The notes beneath the pieces were generated by a model. The model did no database searches. It was not told the DNA's origin and was given only the letters and a program-made list of their open reading frames with translations. A stretch of 64,000 nt of DNA from Inia geoffrensis. Taxonomy: Eukaryota; Chordata; Mammalia; Artiodactyla; Iniidae. This document shows positions 25,401 through 38,800 of the stretch, one piece after another; positions within the stretch are counted from its first letter, which is position 1; each line of letters starts with the position of its first letter. Location: assembly GCA_036417435.1 (NCBI GenBank), contig CM070912.1, positions 23,548,055 to 23,612,054 on the forward strand, written 5' to 3'. The position numbers and the translations under genes are program-made.

Positions 25401-28400
25401 GTCACACGAATTTTTTGGTTTCCCAGTGCATATAAAAGTTGTGTTTGCACGATACTGTAGTCTTTTAAGTGTGCAATAGCATTATGTCTAAAAAATAGTG
25501 TACATACCTTAATTAAAAAGTACTTTATTGCTAAAAATGCTAAACATCATCTGAGCCTTCAGTGAGTTGTGATCTTTTTGCTGGTGGAGGGTTTGAAGTA
25601 TTGCGAGAATTACCAAAATGCAACACAGAGACAGGAAGTGAGCAAATGCTCTGGAAAAATGGTGCTGATGGACTTGCTTGATGCAGGGTTGCCACAAACC
25701 TTCAATGTATGAAAAACAAAATATCTGTAAAGCGCAATAAAGCAAAGCACAATAAAAGGAGGTATGCCTGTCATAACAAAATCCATAGACTGGGTGACTT
25801 AATAGAAATTTATTTTCTTACAGTTCTGGAGACTGGAAGTTTGATATCTGGCCACCTTGTCACTCTGGCCTCAAATGACCTCCTCTTTGTGTGTGCTTAG
25901 GGAGAGAGAGCACGCTTTGTTGCTTTTTCTTCTAAGGGGACTAACCCACCATGAGGGCCCCACTTTCCTGACCTTACCTTAACCGTGTTACCTCCCCAAG
26001 GCCTGTTTCCAGATACCATCACACTGAGGGTTTGAGTTCCAACATATGAATTTGCAGGGGGTGGGGGAACAATATGCAACTCAGTCCACAGCAAGTATAC
26101 AAAAATTGGAAATTATGACAAAATGTAAAATTAGAAAAAAAAATTAAATATTTGGGTGACACAACTTAGCCAGGGGGAAATACCTTTTAGGATTACCTGG
26201 TTTCTACTAGAAAGCAAAACAATTTACAAGCTTCTCCTCAAAACTGCTGAAATGGAAATTTTGTGATGTTTGTAAGGAACATGGCAGGATGTGAAAAAAT
26301 TTATTGCCCCCATTACTACTGTTTTAAAACCTATAAAATACCAGTGGTAATCTATTCAATGAACTTTTTTGGTTGCTTTATTGGGAGAATGTAAACTTAT
26401 TTCCAGGGGCGGATTCATTAGAAACTTAGAACTTCAACCATCCACTTTAGAAGTTTAAGTGAACATCATCTTTGGAGCAAAAAATAATAAAAGCTAACCC
26501 TTATTGAGCCTTCACTGTGAACTGGGCATTGTGTTCAACATTTTACTCATATGATCTCAGTTGATCCTCACAAGAACCCATTTTTCACATAGGCATTTAT
26601 CATTTGCATGGTTCAGAGAGATTAAAATACTTGCCCAAGTTCATTGGCTAGAACAAGGCAGACCCAGAATTTGAACCCAGGCAGTCAAGCTTCAGAATCC
26701 AAGGTTTTAGCTACCATGCCCAGATTCCTCTCTTGTTAAGTGATGGCTTCTATGGAGATTTTCATTCATAAAGTGGCTTATGTGTTGGAAGGTAGTTTCT
26801 CCCCATGGAACTGGGCCCTTGATTTTCTCTTCAGTGACTCCAGTCCTGTGATTTCTTGGCTGACTAGGTACTCATCTGGCAGGAAGTGAAGGATTGATAG
26901 TTAAGCTCCTTACCTCTGTCAAGGAGAGAAGAAAAGATTGTGGGTCTCACATCTTCAGTCTCAGAATATAAGTTCTTTGCCCGCACCAAGAACAAGCAGA
27001 CATCCTTATTCTTTGAGTGCTTTCTGTCTGTCCTTAGTAATTTAATCATTATTTGGTGGAAGGTTTGTTTTCTATTTGAAAAATCAATGAATGTAATTCA
27101 CTACCTTAACAGAATAAAGGAAAAAAATTATATGATTAACCCAACTGATGCAGAAAAAGCATTGGTAAAATTCAGTTCTCATTCTCAGCAAATAAGAAAT
27201 AGATGGGAGCCTGCTTTTTTTTTTTTTTTTTTCTTCTTTAGCCACACTGTGTGGCTTGTGGGATCTTAGTTCCCCAACCAGGGATTGAACCCAGGTCACC
27301 ACAATGTGAAAGAGCTGAGTCCTAACCACTGGACCGCCAGGGAATTCCCAGGAGCTTTCTTTTTTTTTTTTTTTTTTTTTTTGTGGTATGCGGGCCTCTC
27401 ACTGTTGTGGCCTCTCCCCTTGTGGAGCACAGGCTCCGGACGCGCAGGCTCAGCGGCCATGGCTCATGGGCCCAACCGCTCCGCAGCATGTGGGATCTTC
27501 CCGGACCAGGGCACAAACCCGTGTTCCCTGCATCGGCAGGCGGACTCTCAACCACTGTGCCACCAGGGAAGCCCGCAGGAGCTTTCTTAATCTGGCAAAA
27601 AATATCTATAAACATTCTATAGCACACATCATACTTAATGGTGAAATATTGAAAGCTTTTCTTCTAAGTTTGAGAATGAGGAAAAGGCTTCTGATTATCA
27701 CAGATTCTATTCAGCATTGTCCTGGAAGTCCTAGCCAATGCACAATGATGGGGAAAAAAGGGTCAACGACCAGAAAGGAAGAAATAAGTTGTCTCTTTTT
27801 TTTTGCAGATGACATGATTTTTTTGTAGAAAACAAAAAAGACAAACTATTAGAATTGAGATAAATTTGGCAAGGTTGCTAGATATAAGGTCTATGTATAA
27901 AACCAACTGTATTTCTATATACCAGCAGCAAACATTTAAAAAATAAGTTATACAGTAGTATCATTGCACCTAGGAATACATCTAAAGAACTACGTGAAGT
28001 AATTCTGCACAGAAAACTGTAAAATATTGTTGAGAGAAATTAAAGAACCTAAATATACTATGTTCATGGATCAGAGACTCAATATTGTAAAGATGTCACT
28101 TGTTCTCAAACTGACCTATATATTCCATGTAATCCCAGTCAGAATCTCAGCACATTTTGCACATGCGTGCATGTGTGTATGTGTGAAAATGAATATGCTG
28201 ATTCTAAAATTTATATAGAAATGCAGAGGACCAAGGATGCCTGAAGAAGAAGAAAGCCTAAAGACTTAGAGCACCATATATCAAGTATTATTGTATCTGC
28301 AATAATGAGACAGTTCTGGTATTGGTGCAAAGATAGGCAAATAGACCCATAGAACAGAAGAGAGAATTCCGAAACAGGTCCATAAATATATAGTCAATTA

Positions 28401-31400
28401 CAAAAGCACTATTGCTATTAACTAGGGAAAGGATAGCCTTTTCAATAAATGGTGCTGAGTCAATTAGATATTCCTATGAGAAAATATTGAGCCCTCTCTC
28501 ACACCATCTCAAATTATTGATTTAAGAGTGATTGTAGATTTACATGTGAAAGTTTAAACTTAATAATTTCAAGTAGAGCCTTGAAATTATTCTTCCTTCC
28601 TCCCCCACTAAGATCCTCCAATTTCAGTTCAGCCCTCTGTGGCTGACTGAACCTACAGTGGGTACTGTATCAATACTCCTGGTCAGTGATGTCTGGATTT
28701 CTTTTTTCCAGGGAAATTTGGCACTGGAATTCAGTCCTACTTCTCCTTCTTACGGTTTCTGGTATTGCTGAATTTGGTGATATTTCTGATCATCTTTATG
28801 CTGGTTTTGCTCCCAGTCTTGCTCACCAGATACAAGATCACCAACAGCAGCTTTGTGCTCATTCCATCCAAAGGCGCGGGTGAGTGTAAGGCCTGGTTTG
28901 CCACGAGGAGGGTTCTTTTCATTGTGTACCTAGCTACAATGCTTCTCTCTCTAGCAGTCTTTATAATCTAAGTCTTGGGTGACTGTATTAGTCAGGATAG
29001 GCTAGGTTATGCTGCAGAAACAAATGACCCCATAGCTCAGCACCCAGTAACCACAAAGGTTTCTTTCTTGCTCACAGTGTATGTCCATCAGTGTTTGGTG
29101 GTGGCTTTGTTCCATGTTGTCTTCACTCTGGAGCCCAAGCTGAGGGAGCAGCCTCTCTCTGCACCATTGACAGTCACGATGTCCAAAGGAAAAAGAGCCA
29201 TGGCAAGCACGTGCTGGTTTCTAATGCTTCTGCCTGGAGATGACACACACCCTTTTTGCCACACCTTACTAGCCAGTGCAAGTTACTCGCCACTCCTGGG
29301 TTCAGCAAGGCGTTTGGGAGAAGCAATGGAGGGTGGGGAAGTGGACTATTTAGTAAACATAATACAGTCGACTCCAGTGACTCTATTTCAAGCTTTTATT
29401 TCAAGGCTTTTTTATCTCCGATAATGGTGATGCTCAGGCTGCTATTTATTAAACATCAGTCATCTGCCAGATGCTATGGCAGGTAATGGACCTGTGTTTT
29501 CTTACTGAATTCTCAGTGTAAGTCAGGTCTGGGCATCCTGTTTTTTCAAATGGGGATAATTTCTGTCATTCTAGAGATGTTTATTTACCACCCTCTAGTT
29601 CCAGGCTCTGTGCTAGGAGCTGGAAGTGGAAACCTCCTGCTTCTATCACATGACTCCTTTCCCCAGAAGAGTGCCCCGTCTGCAGTCACTTCTGTGGCCC
29701 TAAACATTCCTCCTCATCATATTTGTTTTTGTTTTAATTCTATTACACTTAAAAATCAAATAAGAATAACGTGGAAACGCTGACTTTGAGTGCCTACTGC
29801 GTGCCTGATGCTGCATTCTCATTTTCTAATATGTCCATTTCACAGATAAATATCTCCTGCTGCTGTGTGAAAACCCTGGGCTCGGTTTCAAGGCCCAGCT
29901 CTGTTAGTTGATTAGATTTTGCGAGCCTCATTTTCCTTATCCGTAGAATGAAGGTGATGATTTAACTAGTGAGACAATTGTTTCATTATTCAAATAATGT
30001 TGTACTACATATTTAATACTTAGCTCATTAAAAGATAATAAATACTTATTATTTAAAGTATAAATAATTGAAAACAATAATATAAATTCTATATTATTTA
30101 ATACAGAAAAGTATAAGTAATGATTAAGCAGTACTCATAATTTTTAAATGAATATTAAATAAGATAATACAGTGCTTTGCCCATGGAAAGTGCTCAATAA
30201 ATGCAGCTTTTTTTTTTTTTTTTTTAGTATTATTTCTTTCTAGAAGAACTGAATGCTGTTCTGTCTCACTAGACACCACTGCCTGTTCAGTTCTCCCTTT
30301 AGCCGTGAGCAGGACCTTGGGCGGAGGGAGGCCACGCTCTTGGAGGAAATGAAGCTGGACTGTGAGCGTGGACACCACGCATCTCTTCTTTTTCCTCATT
30401 ATTTCCTCTGACTGCATCGTCCTCCTGCACATGCTTTTTTTTTTGACTTACCTAGTAAACTTTGTCCCTTAAGGTAAGGGTCAGAAGTCCCTTTCTTCCT
30501 CTTCTCACTTCCCTTCTCCATTCCTTCAACAAGTGTTTATTGAGCACCTACTGTGTGCTGGGCCCTGAGCCAGGCCCTGCGGCTACAGCAGGGACCGCCA
30601 CAGGGTACTGAACTATAGCAGAGGATGGACGTTAGGAAGGGACCACACGAAGAGGTATATAAGCTACGAATTTGCCTCTGGGGGAGGGGAAAGGATAAGG
30701 TGCTGAGAGGTCAGACACCAGGACACTGGAGGCTGAGGGGTGCCCCAAGCCCTCTGTGAAGGCAGGGATATGTAAGGCGAGCCCAGGAGGACAAGGAGAA
30801 GGCAGCTGTTGGAGAGCTCGGGGAAGCTTCTTTGTGCAGAGGAACAGCATCTGCAAAGGTTCAGAGCTGGGAATAACTCAGCATATTAGAGAAATGAAAA
30901 GCCAGGTGCGGCTGGTGGACACGCTTCCTGGAAAGGGCCAGATAGTCAATATTTTAGGCTTGGCAGGCCATATGGTCTCTGTTGCAACTATTCAGTACTG
31001 CCGTTGTGGCACAAAAGTGACCACGGAGAAACGTCCCAAACGGGCATAGCTGTGTTCCGATAACACGGTATTAACAAAAAAAGGCAACTGGCCAGATTTG
31101 GCACAAGGACCATAGTTTGGCGACCTCTGGGCTTGAGGACAGCGAGTGAAGAGCAGAGTGGCAGCTGTCTCTTTCCATCATCCTGTCTCTGCTCCAAATA
31201 GTGACTGTCTCCCTCCTCTTTGCCTCTAATACTGTGTTTATACAACCATTTGAACACCTTGTATACACCTAACTCCTACTTATCTTTTCTACCACTTGAT
31301 GGTGAGCTTTTCAAAGGCAGGAACTATTTCTTACTCATCATTTTATCTACAGCATGTACCTGGTGCATAGTAATTAAGAAGTGTTTGTTGAATGAACAGG

Positions 31401-32830
31401 TGAACACACACATTAGAATTATAAAATGGCAGAGCTGGAATTGGCCTTGGAGGAACTGGTTCAACTCTCTTATTTTAACAAAGGGGAAACTAAGGTCCAG
31501 AGAAGGGGTAGTATATTGGATTATTTTCCCCAGTTTGTCACTCCCCTGTAATTGTAACTTTGCAAAGCTTCCCACTGTGAGCAGAGAATACTTTCTGCCC
31601 CCATTAATATTGCTCTTGGCCATGTGACTTCTTTTGTCTAGTGGAATATTAGTTTGAAATGGCTTTATGTGGTTGGCCTGCCTTAAGAGAAGAGCCATGA
31701 GGAGAGCACCACCAGCCCCCGGGTAGCCACTGCCTCTCCAGTCTGGTCCCAGAGTGAAATCATGTAGAGCAGACCACAGCCCAACTGGGAGCCTGGTGTC
31801 CATCCTAGCTTAGCCTGAATCAGCTGAGTGAACTCAAACTGTAGATCCATGAAGGAGAAAATAAATGTTTGGAGGTTAAATCATTTGAGACTTTAAGGTT
31901 GTTACACAGCTATAGCTGACTGATACAGAGGAAGTGAATTAGTTGTTCAAGCATAATGTAGTGTCACTAAAATTGCTGTTCAAAAATTTTCTTGGTCAAT
32001 TATATGTAGGTAAACATATGTTTTTTTTTAAGTGAAACTGCTTATTAATTTACACACATGTAGAGATCTTTTAAAACTGGATGTGCTTAAAATGGAGTAG
32101 TAATTATATGGACCACATCTTCCAAAACATGTGCAAACATGAACCCCAAAACGTAAAATACCAATACAATCAGAAAGCCTGTGCTGTTAGTAGACCCATG
32201 TACGAAACGTATAGAAAAAACATATATCCCCAGGTATTTAGAGAATAGTGAAAGGGGAAAATGGCACTGTACTTGGTGCACTGGCGTTTAGATTGCAAAT
32301 AGAAAGTCACAGATTCACAGACATATCCATGTATAATTGTATATGACATCTAAATGTATATACATATACAAGCATATATACACAAATTATGATAGACAAG
32401 TTATAGAGACTGAAGCTATTTCCACTGATGTTCTTGTTTTTGTTTTTTACAGATATTCAATGCACAGTGTATCCAATAAGTAGTTCTGGACTCATTTACT
32501 TTTACAGTTATATCATAGACTTGCTTTCTGGCACTGTAAGTATTTATCCTAATTCTGGATTTGGACCCTCAATACTGAAATAGGTTAATTTAAAGACCAG
32601 GTTCTTGAATGCCTGCAGTGAGAGTCAAAAACGAGTGCTGGGCTTCCCTGGTGGCGCAGTGGTTGGGAGTCCGCCTGCCAATGCAGGGGACACAGGTTCG
32701 TGCCCCAGTCCGGGAAGATCCCACATGCCGCGGAGCGGCTGGGCCCGTGAGCCACGGCCGCTGGGCCTGTGCGTCCGGAGCCTGTGCTCTGCAACGGGAG
32801 AGGCCACAACAGTGAGAGGCCCACGTACCA

Positions 32831-32865
<35 letters not shown>

Positions 32866-35800
32866 GAGTGCTGACACAAGTACCAGTGAAAGAAAACAGG
32901 ATTTGCAGTGACCTTATTGGCAAGGATAATGTTCATCCTCCCCTGCTAAGATATACAGGAAATGTAATTTGTCACTTTCAGCCCTTGGCTTTTTCCTGAT
33001 TCCTGCCACCTTCATATTGACCTGCAACAAGATCTGAGTTCCCCTGTAGAAAGAAGTTTCCGTGAAAATAAACCCAGATAGAATTTATTTAACTTCTCTG
33101 ACATTGAAAGACCTTAACATATTGTAATCCTAGACCACCTGGATGAAAGCTGTGACTCCTCTTCCCAGCAATTACACACGCAGGTGTGCGTGGTACACAC
33201 GTGCATACATGCCCTTACATGTGCACATGCACACACCGCACTTGTGCACACACATGCGCAGTCCCTGAAATCCCTTAAAAGTCTATTAATCCCAGGTTAA
33301 CCCTGCTGCTCTAAAGTAGAATTACTCTCATCCTTCCTATAGTAGTTCCAAAAGTTTTTAATTCTTCTTTATTCTAAAAAATGTTTTTGTGTGTGTGCTT
33401 TCATTTTTTTTATCCCACCTTTTTTCAGCAAATAAGATTGCAGCTATGAAAAGTGGCTGTCTCTGCCTTCTAGACTAGGGTTTCTCAACCTTGGACCCGA
33501 CACTCCTTTGCTGTGGGCCTGTCCTGTGCACTGGAGGGTGTTTACAGCATCCCTGGCCTCCATCCACTAGGTGCCAGTAGCAGCCCCACTGCTGTGACAA
33601 GCAAACATGTCTCCAGACATGCCAGATGTTTCCTGGGGAACAAAATTATCCCAGGTTGAGAACCCCTCCTTTAGATGTTTTAAAAAATACAAGTATATAA
33701 AAACATCTTTCTGAAAGTTACTGGTATTAAAATGCCATGCCATTGAACATTTCTGAATCGATAAATAGAAAGCATCGAATTTGTCCACTGCATTTGGTTT
33801 TGAAAAAGTGGATTTTACATCTCTGATCTCATGTTTTCCTCAGAACAACTGAGAGGAATCGTCAGGTGGGTGTTAAAATGTCCACTATACAAATGAGAAA
33901 ACTGAAGCTTGCAAACTACGCGAGGAGAAAAGAAAGTCAGTGACTCACCCAAGGTCACATGCTAGTGAGATCAAATCCCAGAACTGCTGTTAGCCCCATT
34001 TCTTTAGGCCACATCCCATGAGAGAAGTTCCTTGTTGTAAGTCACCACACACCACGATCTTCTTCGTTATAGGAAAAATTTCACAGGAGACTTAGATGCA
34101 CTTGATCATAAATGTTCAATAAACTATGCATGATAAAAAACAGCCCTGCCCCAAAGAATGAATTTTCTACAGTGATAAAAATGTTCTGGATCTGTGCTGT
34201 GAAATTTGACAGCCACTAACTCTTAAGCACTTGAAATGTGGCTAATGTGACCAAGAAACTGAATTTTAATTAAATTCTATTGTTGTTAATTTCAATTTAT
34301 TTGTTTTCAATCTGTGTTTTTAAAACCATTCTACATGCATTACAGAATGGCTATCAGGTACATTCCCTGCAATATCACTGTTCTCACGCATGCAAGCAAG
34401 TAGCAGCCTTACACATATTTTTCATGTGTTTTTAAACACTTCTGTTCATGTTTATAGAATGAACAGAACAGCCACTCGCTGAACAGGGTTTTCTATGTAG
34501 CAAGCAAATACCACTTCAGCATATTTCTTACAAGTGTTTTTAAACATTTCTATATGTATTACAAAATGACTGTCACATCCATTCATGGAAATAGCAGGGT
34601 TCCGTTCTCCATGTGGGTTGCAAGTCTGTAGCAGTCTTACAACTTCTCTCTCACACTGAATTTTAAAAACTTTTCTACACACATTACAGAATCGACATCC
34701 CATGCATTGACTAAAATAAAAGTATTCTGAACATATTGAGCAAGTAGCACTTTTACAACCATCTTTTTTCCTGTTTTTAAAATCTTCACTAATGCATTAC
34801 AGTATGCGTATCACATTTATTCACTGAAAAACAGTTCTCAATGTAGCAAGTAAGTAGCATTCTTAGATCTTTTACATGTGTGTTTCTTTTTAATGTGATT
34901 GACATATAACACTGTATACATTTGAGGATGTACATGTTGGTTTGATACCTTTATATATTGTAATATGATTACTATAGTAGTTTTAGCTAATAACCTTTAT
35001 CATGTCATATATAAATTTTAATTATAGGCCCAAGAGGGAGCTGGCCAGAGAGATTAAGCAGTGGCTTGTCTTTGCTGAAAACAATTGAGGCAAGCTCATG
35101 ATTGTATCAGAGAAATTATTTTCCAGACCCAGTGGACCTTTGTCCTGTAATGTAACTTTATTTTGTAGGAGAGATTGATGACAGTCCTGACACTAACCTG
35201 GGGCAATAAAAACATGTTTTGTACAGTTGGGCAAGTTTTATGGCCTGTGTGCCCCAGCTTCAGGAGGGTTAAAGAAAAGATGGAGTCTTCTGTTTCTACA
35301 TCTTTGTTTTTCTATTAAAAATTTACTTAAGTACTCAGTGTAAGAATACATGGTTATCATAAAAATATAAGACTTATAGAGTAAAAACTAAAATTACCTC
35401 TTCCCAGAGACCACCAATCCTTTAACACTATGGTTCATATCTTTCTCAACCTTTCTCGTGCACTTATATGGACCTTTTTTTTTTTTTTTTTTTTTTTGCG
35501 GTATGTGGGCCTCTCACTGTTGTGGCCTCTCCCATTGCGGAGCACAGGCTCTGGACGCGCAGGCTCAGCGGCCATGGCTCACGGGCCCAGCCGCTCCGCG
35601 GCATGTGGGACAGAGGGCACTACTGCGCCACCAGGGGAGCCCCCCCTGTGTATTTTTAATGCTCAGGCTTTATCTGTGCTTTATTCCCCAAACTCTAGTT
35701 GAGCACCCCATATATCTCTGGATTTTTTTCTTCTTTTTTTTTAAATTGGTCTAAATTATTTTTTAAATTAATTTATTTTTTTTAATTGAAGTATAGTTGA

Positions 35801-38800
35801 TTTACAGTGCTGTGTTAATTACTGCTGTAGAGCAAAGTGATTCAGATATATATACACATATATATACACACACACATATATACGCCCTTTTTTTAATATT
35901 CTTTTCCATTATGGTTTTTGTTTTGTTTTGTTTTGTTTTTTGCAGTACACGGGCCTCTCACTTTTGTGGCCTCTCCCGTTGTGGAGCACAGGCTCCCGAT
36001 GTGCAGGCTCAGCGGCCATGGCTCACGGGCCCAGCCGCTCCGCGGCATGTGAGATCTTCCCGGACTGAGGCACGAACCCGTGTCCCCTGTATTGGCAGGC
36101 GGACTCTCAACCACTGCGCCACCAGGGAAGCCCTCCATTATGGTTTTTCATAGGATATTGAATATAGTTCTCTGTGCTATACAGTAGGACGTTGTTGTTT
36201 ACCTATTCTATATGTAATAGTTTGCATCTGCTAACCCAGCCTTCCACTCTGTCCCTCTCCCAACCTCCTCCTCCTTGGCAACCACCAGTCTGTTCTCTAT
36301 GCCCACGACTCTATTTCTGTTTCATAAATAGGTTCATTTGTGTCATATTTTAGATGTCACATATGTGATATCATGTGGTATTTATCTTTCTCTGTCTGAC
36401 TTCACTTAACGTGATAATCTCTAGGTGTATCCATGTTGCTGCAAATCTGGAATTTTTCCAGTCTCTGGGGAATTCAGGGATGAACAGTGACACTGGAATG
36501 TGAGTTCCTTGAGGCAGAGACTGGTTTCCTGGTTCCCTGCAGCCAACTCACTAATCTGACCTCATGCCCTTGGCTTTGTTTCAGGGTTTCCTGGAGGATA
36601 CCTGCCTCTTTTATGGACATTACACCATTGATGGGGTGAAATTTCAGAACTTCATCTATGATCTGCCTCTGGCTTATGTGTTAAGCACAGTTGCCTACCT
36701 GGCCCTGAGCCTTCTTTGGATAGTGAAAAGGTAAAGTTTATCTTGTCATTGTGTTCTCTTTGAATTATTCTTGATGGCTGGAGTCTCGTGGAGGTCCGTG
36801 GACTCCAAGAGCCATTGCCCAAAGGATGAGCAGAGTGCAGGGCTAAGATTTGTGGAAAAAGGTTTGTGAGTGTGTTGGAGGCTGTGGACACCTGGAGGAT
36901 GGAGGCAGCATCTGGGAGCTGGAGTAGCAGCCCAGAGTCTTCAGTCAATCATCAGTGAACACATTTGCCAGTACCATTCTGCCAACCTTATCTTTGTTTT
37001 TTTTTGAAAAATCTATCAAGCCTAAGCCCTTTTTTAAAAAAAACTTATTATTTATTTATTTATATTTGGCTGTGTTGGGTCTTCATTGCTGTGCACAGGC
37101 TTTCTCTAGTTGCGGCGAGTGGGGGCTACTCTTCGTTGCGGTGCGTGGGCTTCCCATTGTGGTGGCTTCTCCTGTTGCGGAGCACGGGCTCTAGGTGCGT
37201 GGGCTTCAGTAGTTGTGGCACGTGAGCTCAGTAGTTGTGGCTCGTGGACTCTAGAGCACAGGCTCAGTAGTTGTGGCACACAGGCCCAGCTGCTCCACGG
37301 CATGTGGGATCTTCCCGGACCAGGGCTTGAACCCGTGTCCCCTGCATTGGCAGGCGAATTCTTAACCACTGTGCCACCAGGGAAGTCCCACCAACCTCAT
37401 CTTTGAGCCGGTATATATGCTAACCAGGTCTCTACTGGGTTGCAAGTGGCAGAAACCCAACTCTGACTAACTGGGCTAAAGGGGAATTGAGTGGCTGAGA
37501 GAACCAAGGAAGGGAGGAAACTCCAAATTACAGGAAGGACAAGGATATAGGAATGGATTGAAAACAACCCAAAGCAAGGGCTCCTGCATCTCTGATTCTT
37601 CTGGAGGCAGCTTCCTTATGTGTACTCCCAGGGTCACAGGCTCAGAGATCCTTTGAAGAGACTTACTGGCTCTGCTTCATTCAGGTACCCAATTCTGACC
37701 CTTCAGTTGTGGCCAGTGGGTTAAGGTCATACGCGAACGTGGCATTTCACGTGGTAGACAGGCCTTTTAGTGAGAGCTGCCAATCCCCAAGAAAAGTGAG
37801 GATTATTAATTAATTTAAATTACTTTAACAAACAACTATCCCCAAAAGTACAATGGCCCAACACAATAGAAGTTGTATATCTTTCTCCCATGAAGTTCTT
37901 AGTGGGCCGCAGGTTAGTGTGGAAGACTCCTTCTCAGTCCTGCTGGGACTCAAGTTGACTGAAGCTCAGCCATCATCAGCATGTGGCTTTTTAAGATGTT
38001 CCTCTTGAGGGCTGGAAGGGAAAACGACCTTGGAGGAGTATCACGTGGTAAGTGTTTCTGGGCTCAGCCTGAGAGTGATGAACGTCACTCACATTCCATC
38101 AGCTATAGTTAGTCACATGACCACGGCTCACTGGAAGGGAGGCTGGGAAGTGTTGTCCTTGGCTAGCAGCCGTTTCCCAGCACTAGCGCTACACTATGAA
38201 AGGAGAACCACCCATTCCTGATGGACAGCTTACTGTCTCTGCCCCAAGGGGAATGCTTGGATGGGCATCTCTCTTACCCACTTCATTGTGCCTGTGAGAG
38301 CCGGGCAGTGCTATAAGCCATGGAGCTGTGAAGCTCCTTATCACAGGTGTAGAAGAGACCAGGGTTTGGGTGTCTGAGTCTGTCCTCCATGGAGACCAGG
38401 GTTCACCACCACAGAGAAAACCCCAGAGCCCAGCTGGGCACTCGTTTCCCGAGTCAGGATCTATGAGATGAAAACGAACTGGTGTGTGTCCATCCCCCAC
38501 AGAAACGGGCAGCATACTGGCAAGGAGGAGCAGTGGCTAATTTTGAGGGCCGAGAGATGCTCGGTAAAGGAATGTTGGTTGATTAGGGTTCACGGCAAGG
38601 GCAGATCGAAGTTTTATGGACCGGCAGTGTAGACCGTATGGAGGAGCCCTCCGTAAGACAAAGAACGTGAAAGTATCTCTTGTAAGTAATAAAAAATCAA
38701 AACAAGACCATATGAACACATTGCTAGAGGTGCTCCGGGGGCCTTGGAAGGGGCCCTGAAGAAGAAGTTTTATCAGCTGAACAGTGAAGCCACCTCCGGG

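Larger units (their letters stand above)
27087..28560 (+). mobile_element. Old L1 ORF2 fragment, interrupted by two SINEs
   Basis: Forward L1 sequence decays through ORF2. The reverse-transcriptase catalytic motif FADD is readable near 27797-27812. Frameshifts and stops break it. Split by SINEs at 27213-27347 and 27361-27575. Confidence 0.75.
24842..28711 (+). other. TMC7: TMC7 intron 3
   Basis: 3.9 kb. Holds a Tigger1-related MITE, an MLT1-type LTR, a reverse MIR and a forward L1 interrupted by two SINEs. 26100-26480 has nothing recognised. Confidence 0.85.
28880..32452 (+). other. TMC7: TMC7 intron 4
   Basis: 3.6 kb. An MLT1-like LTR lies at about 28985-29330, AT-rich sequence at 29940-30230 with a T18 run at 30209, L2/MIR-type remains at about 30520-30890, MER5A at 30930-31132 and L2-like text at about 31200-31400. 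No CHR SINE. Confidence 0.8.
32536..36584 (+). other. TMC7: TMC7 intron 5
   Basis: 4 kb. Holds three CHR-1 SINEs, an L1 carrying one of them, MER20, a hAT-like remnant and a 113-bp-unit tandem array. 32880-33450 has only a short CA/CG-rich patch (about 33175-33250). Confidence 0.85.

Noticed and set aside
34313..34885. CRISPR-like array
   Set aside because: The repeats are about 113 bp, diverged, with no constant spacers, in a mammalian intron.
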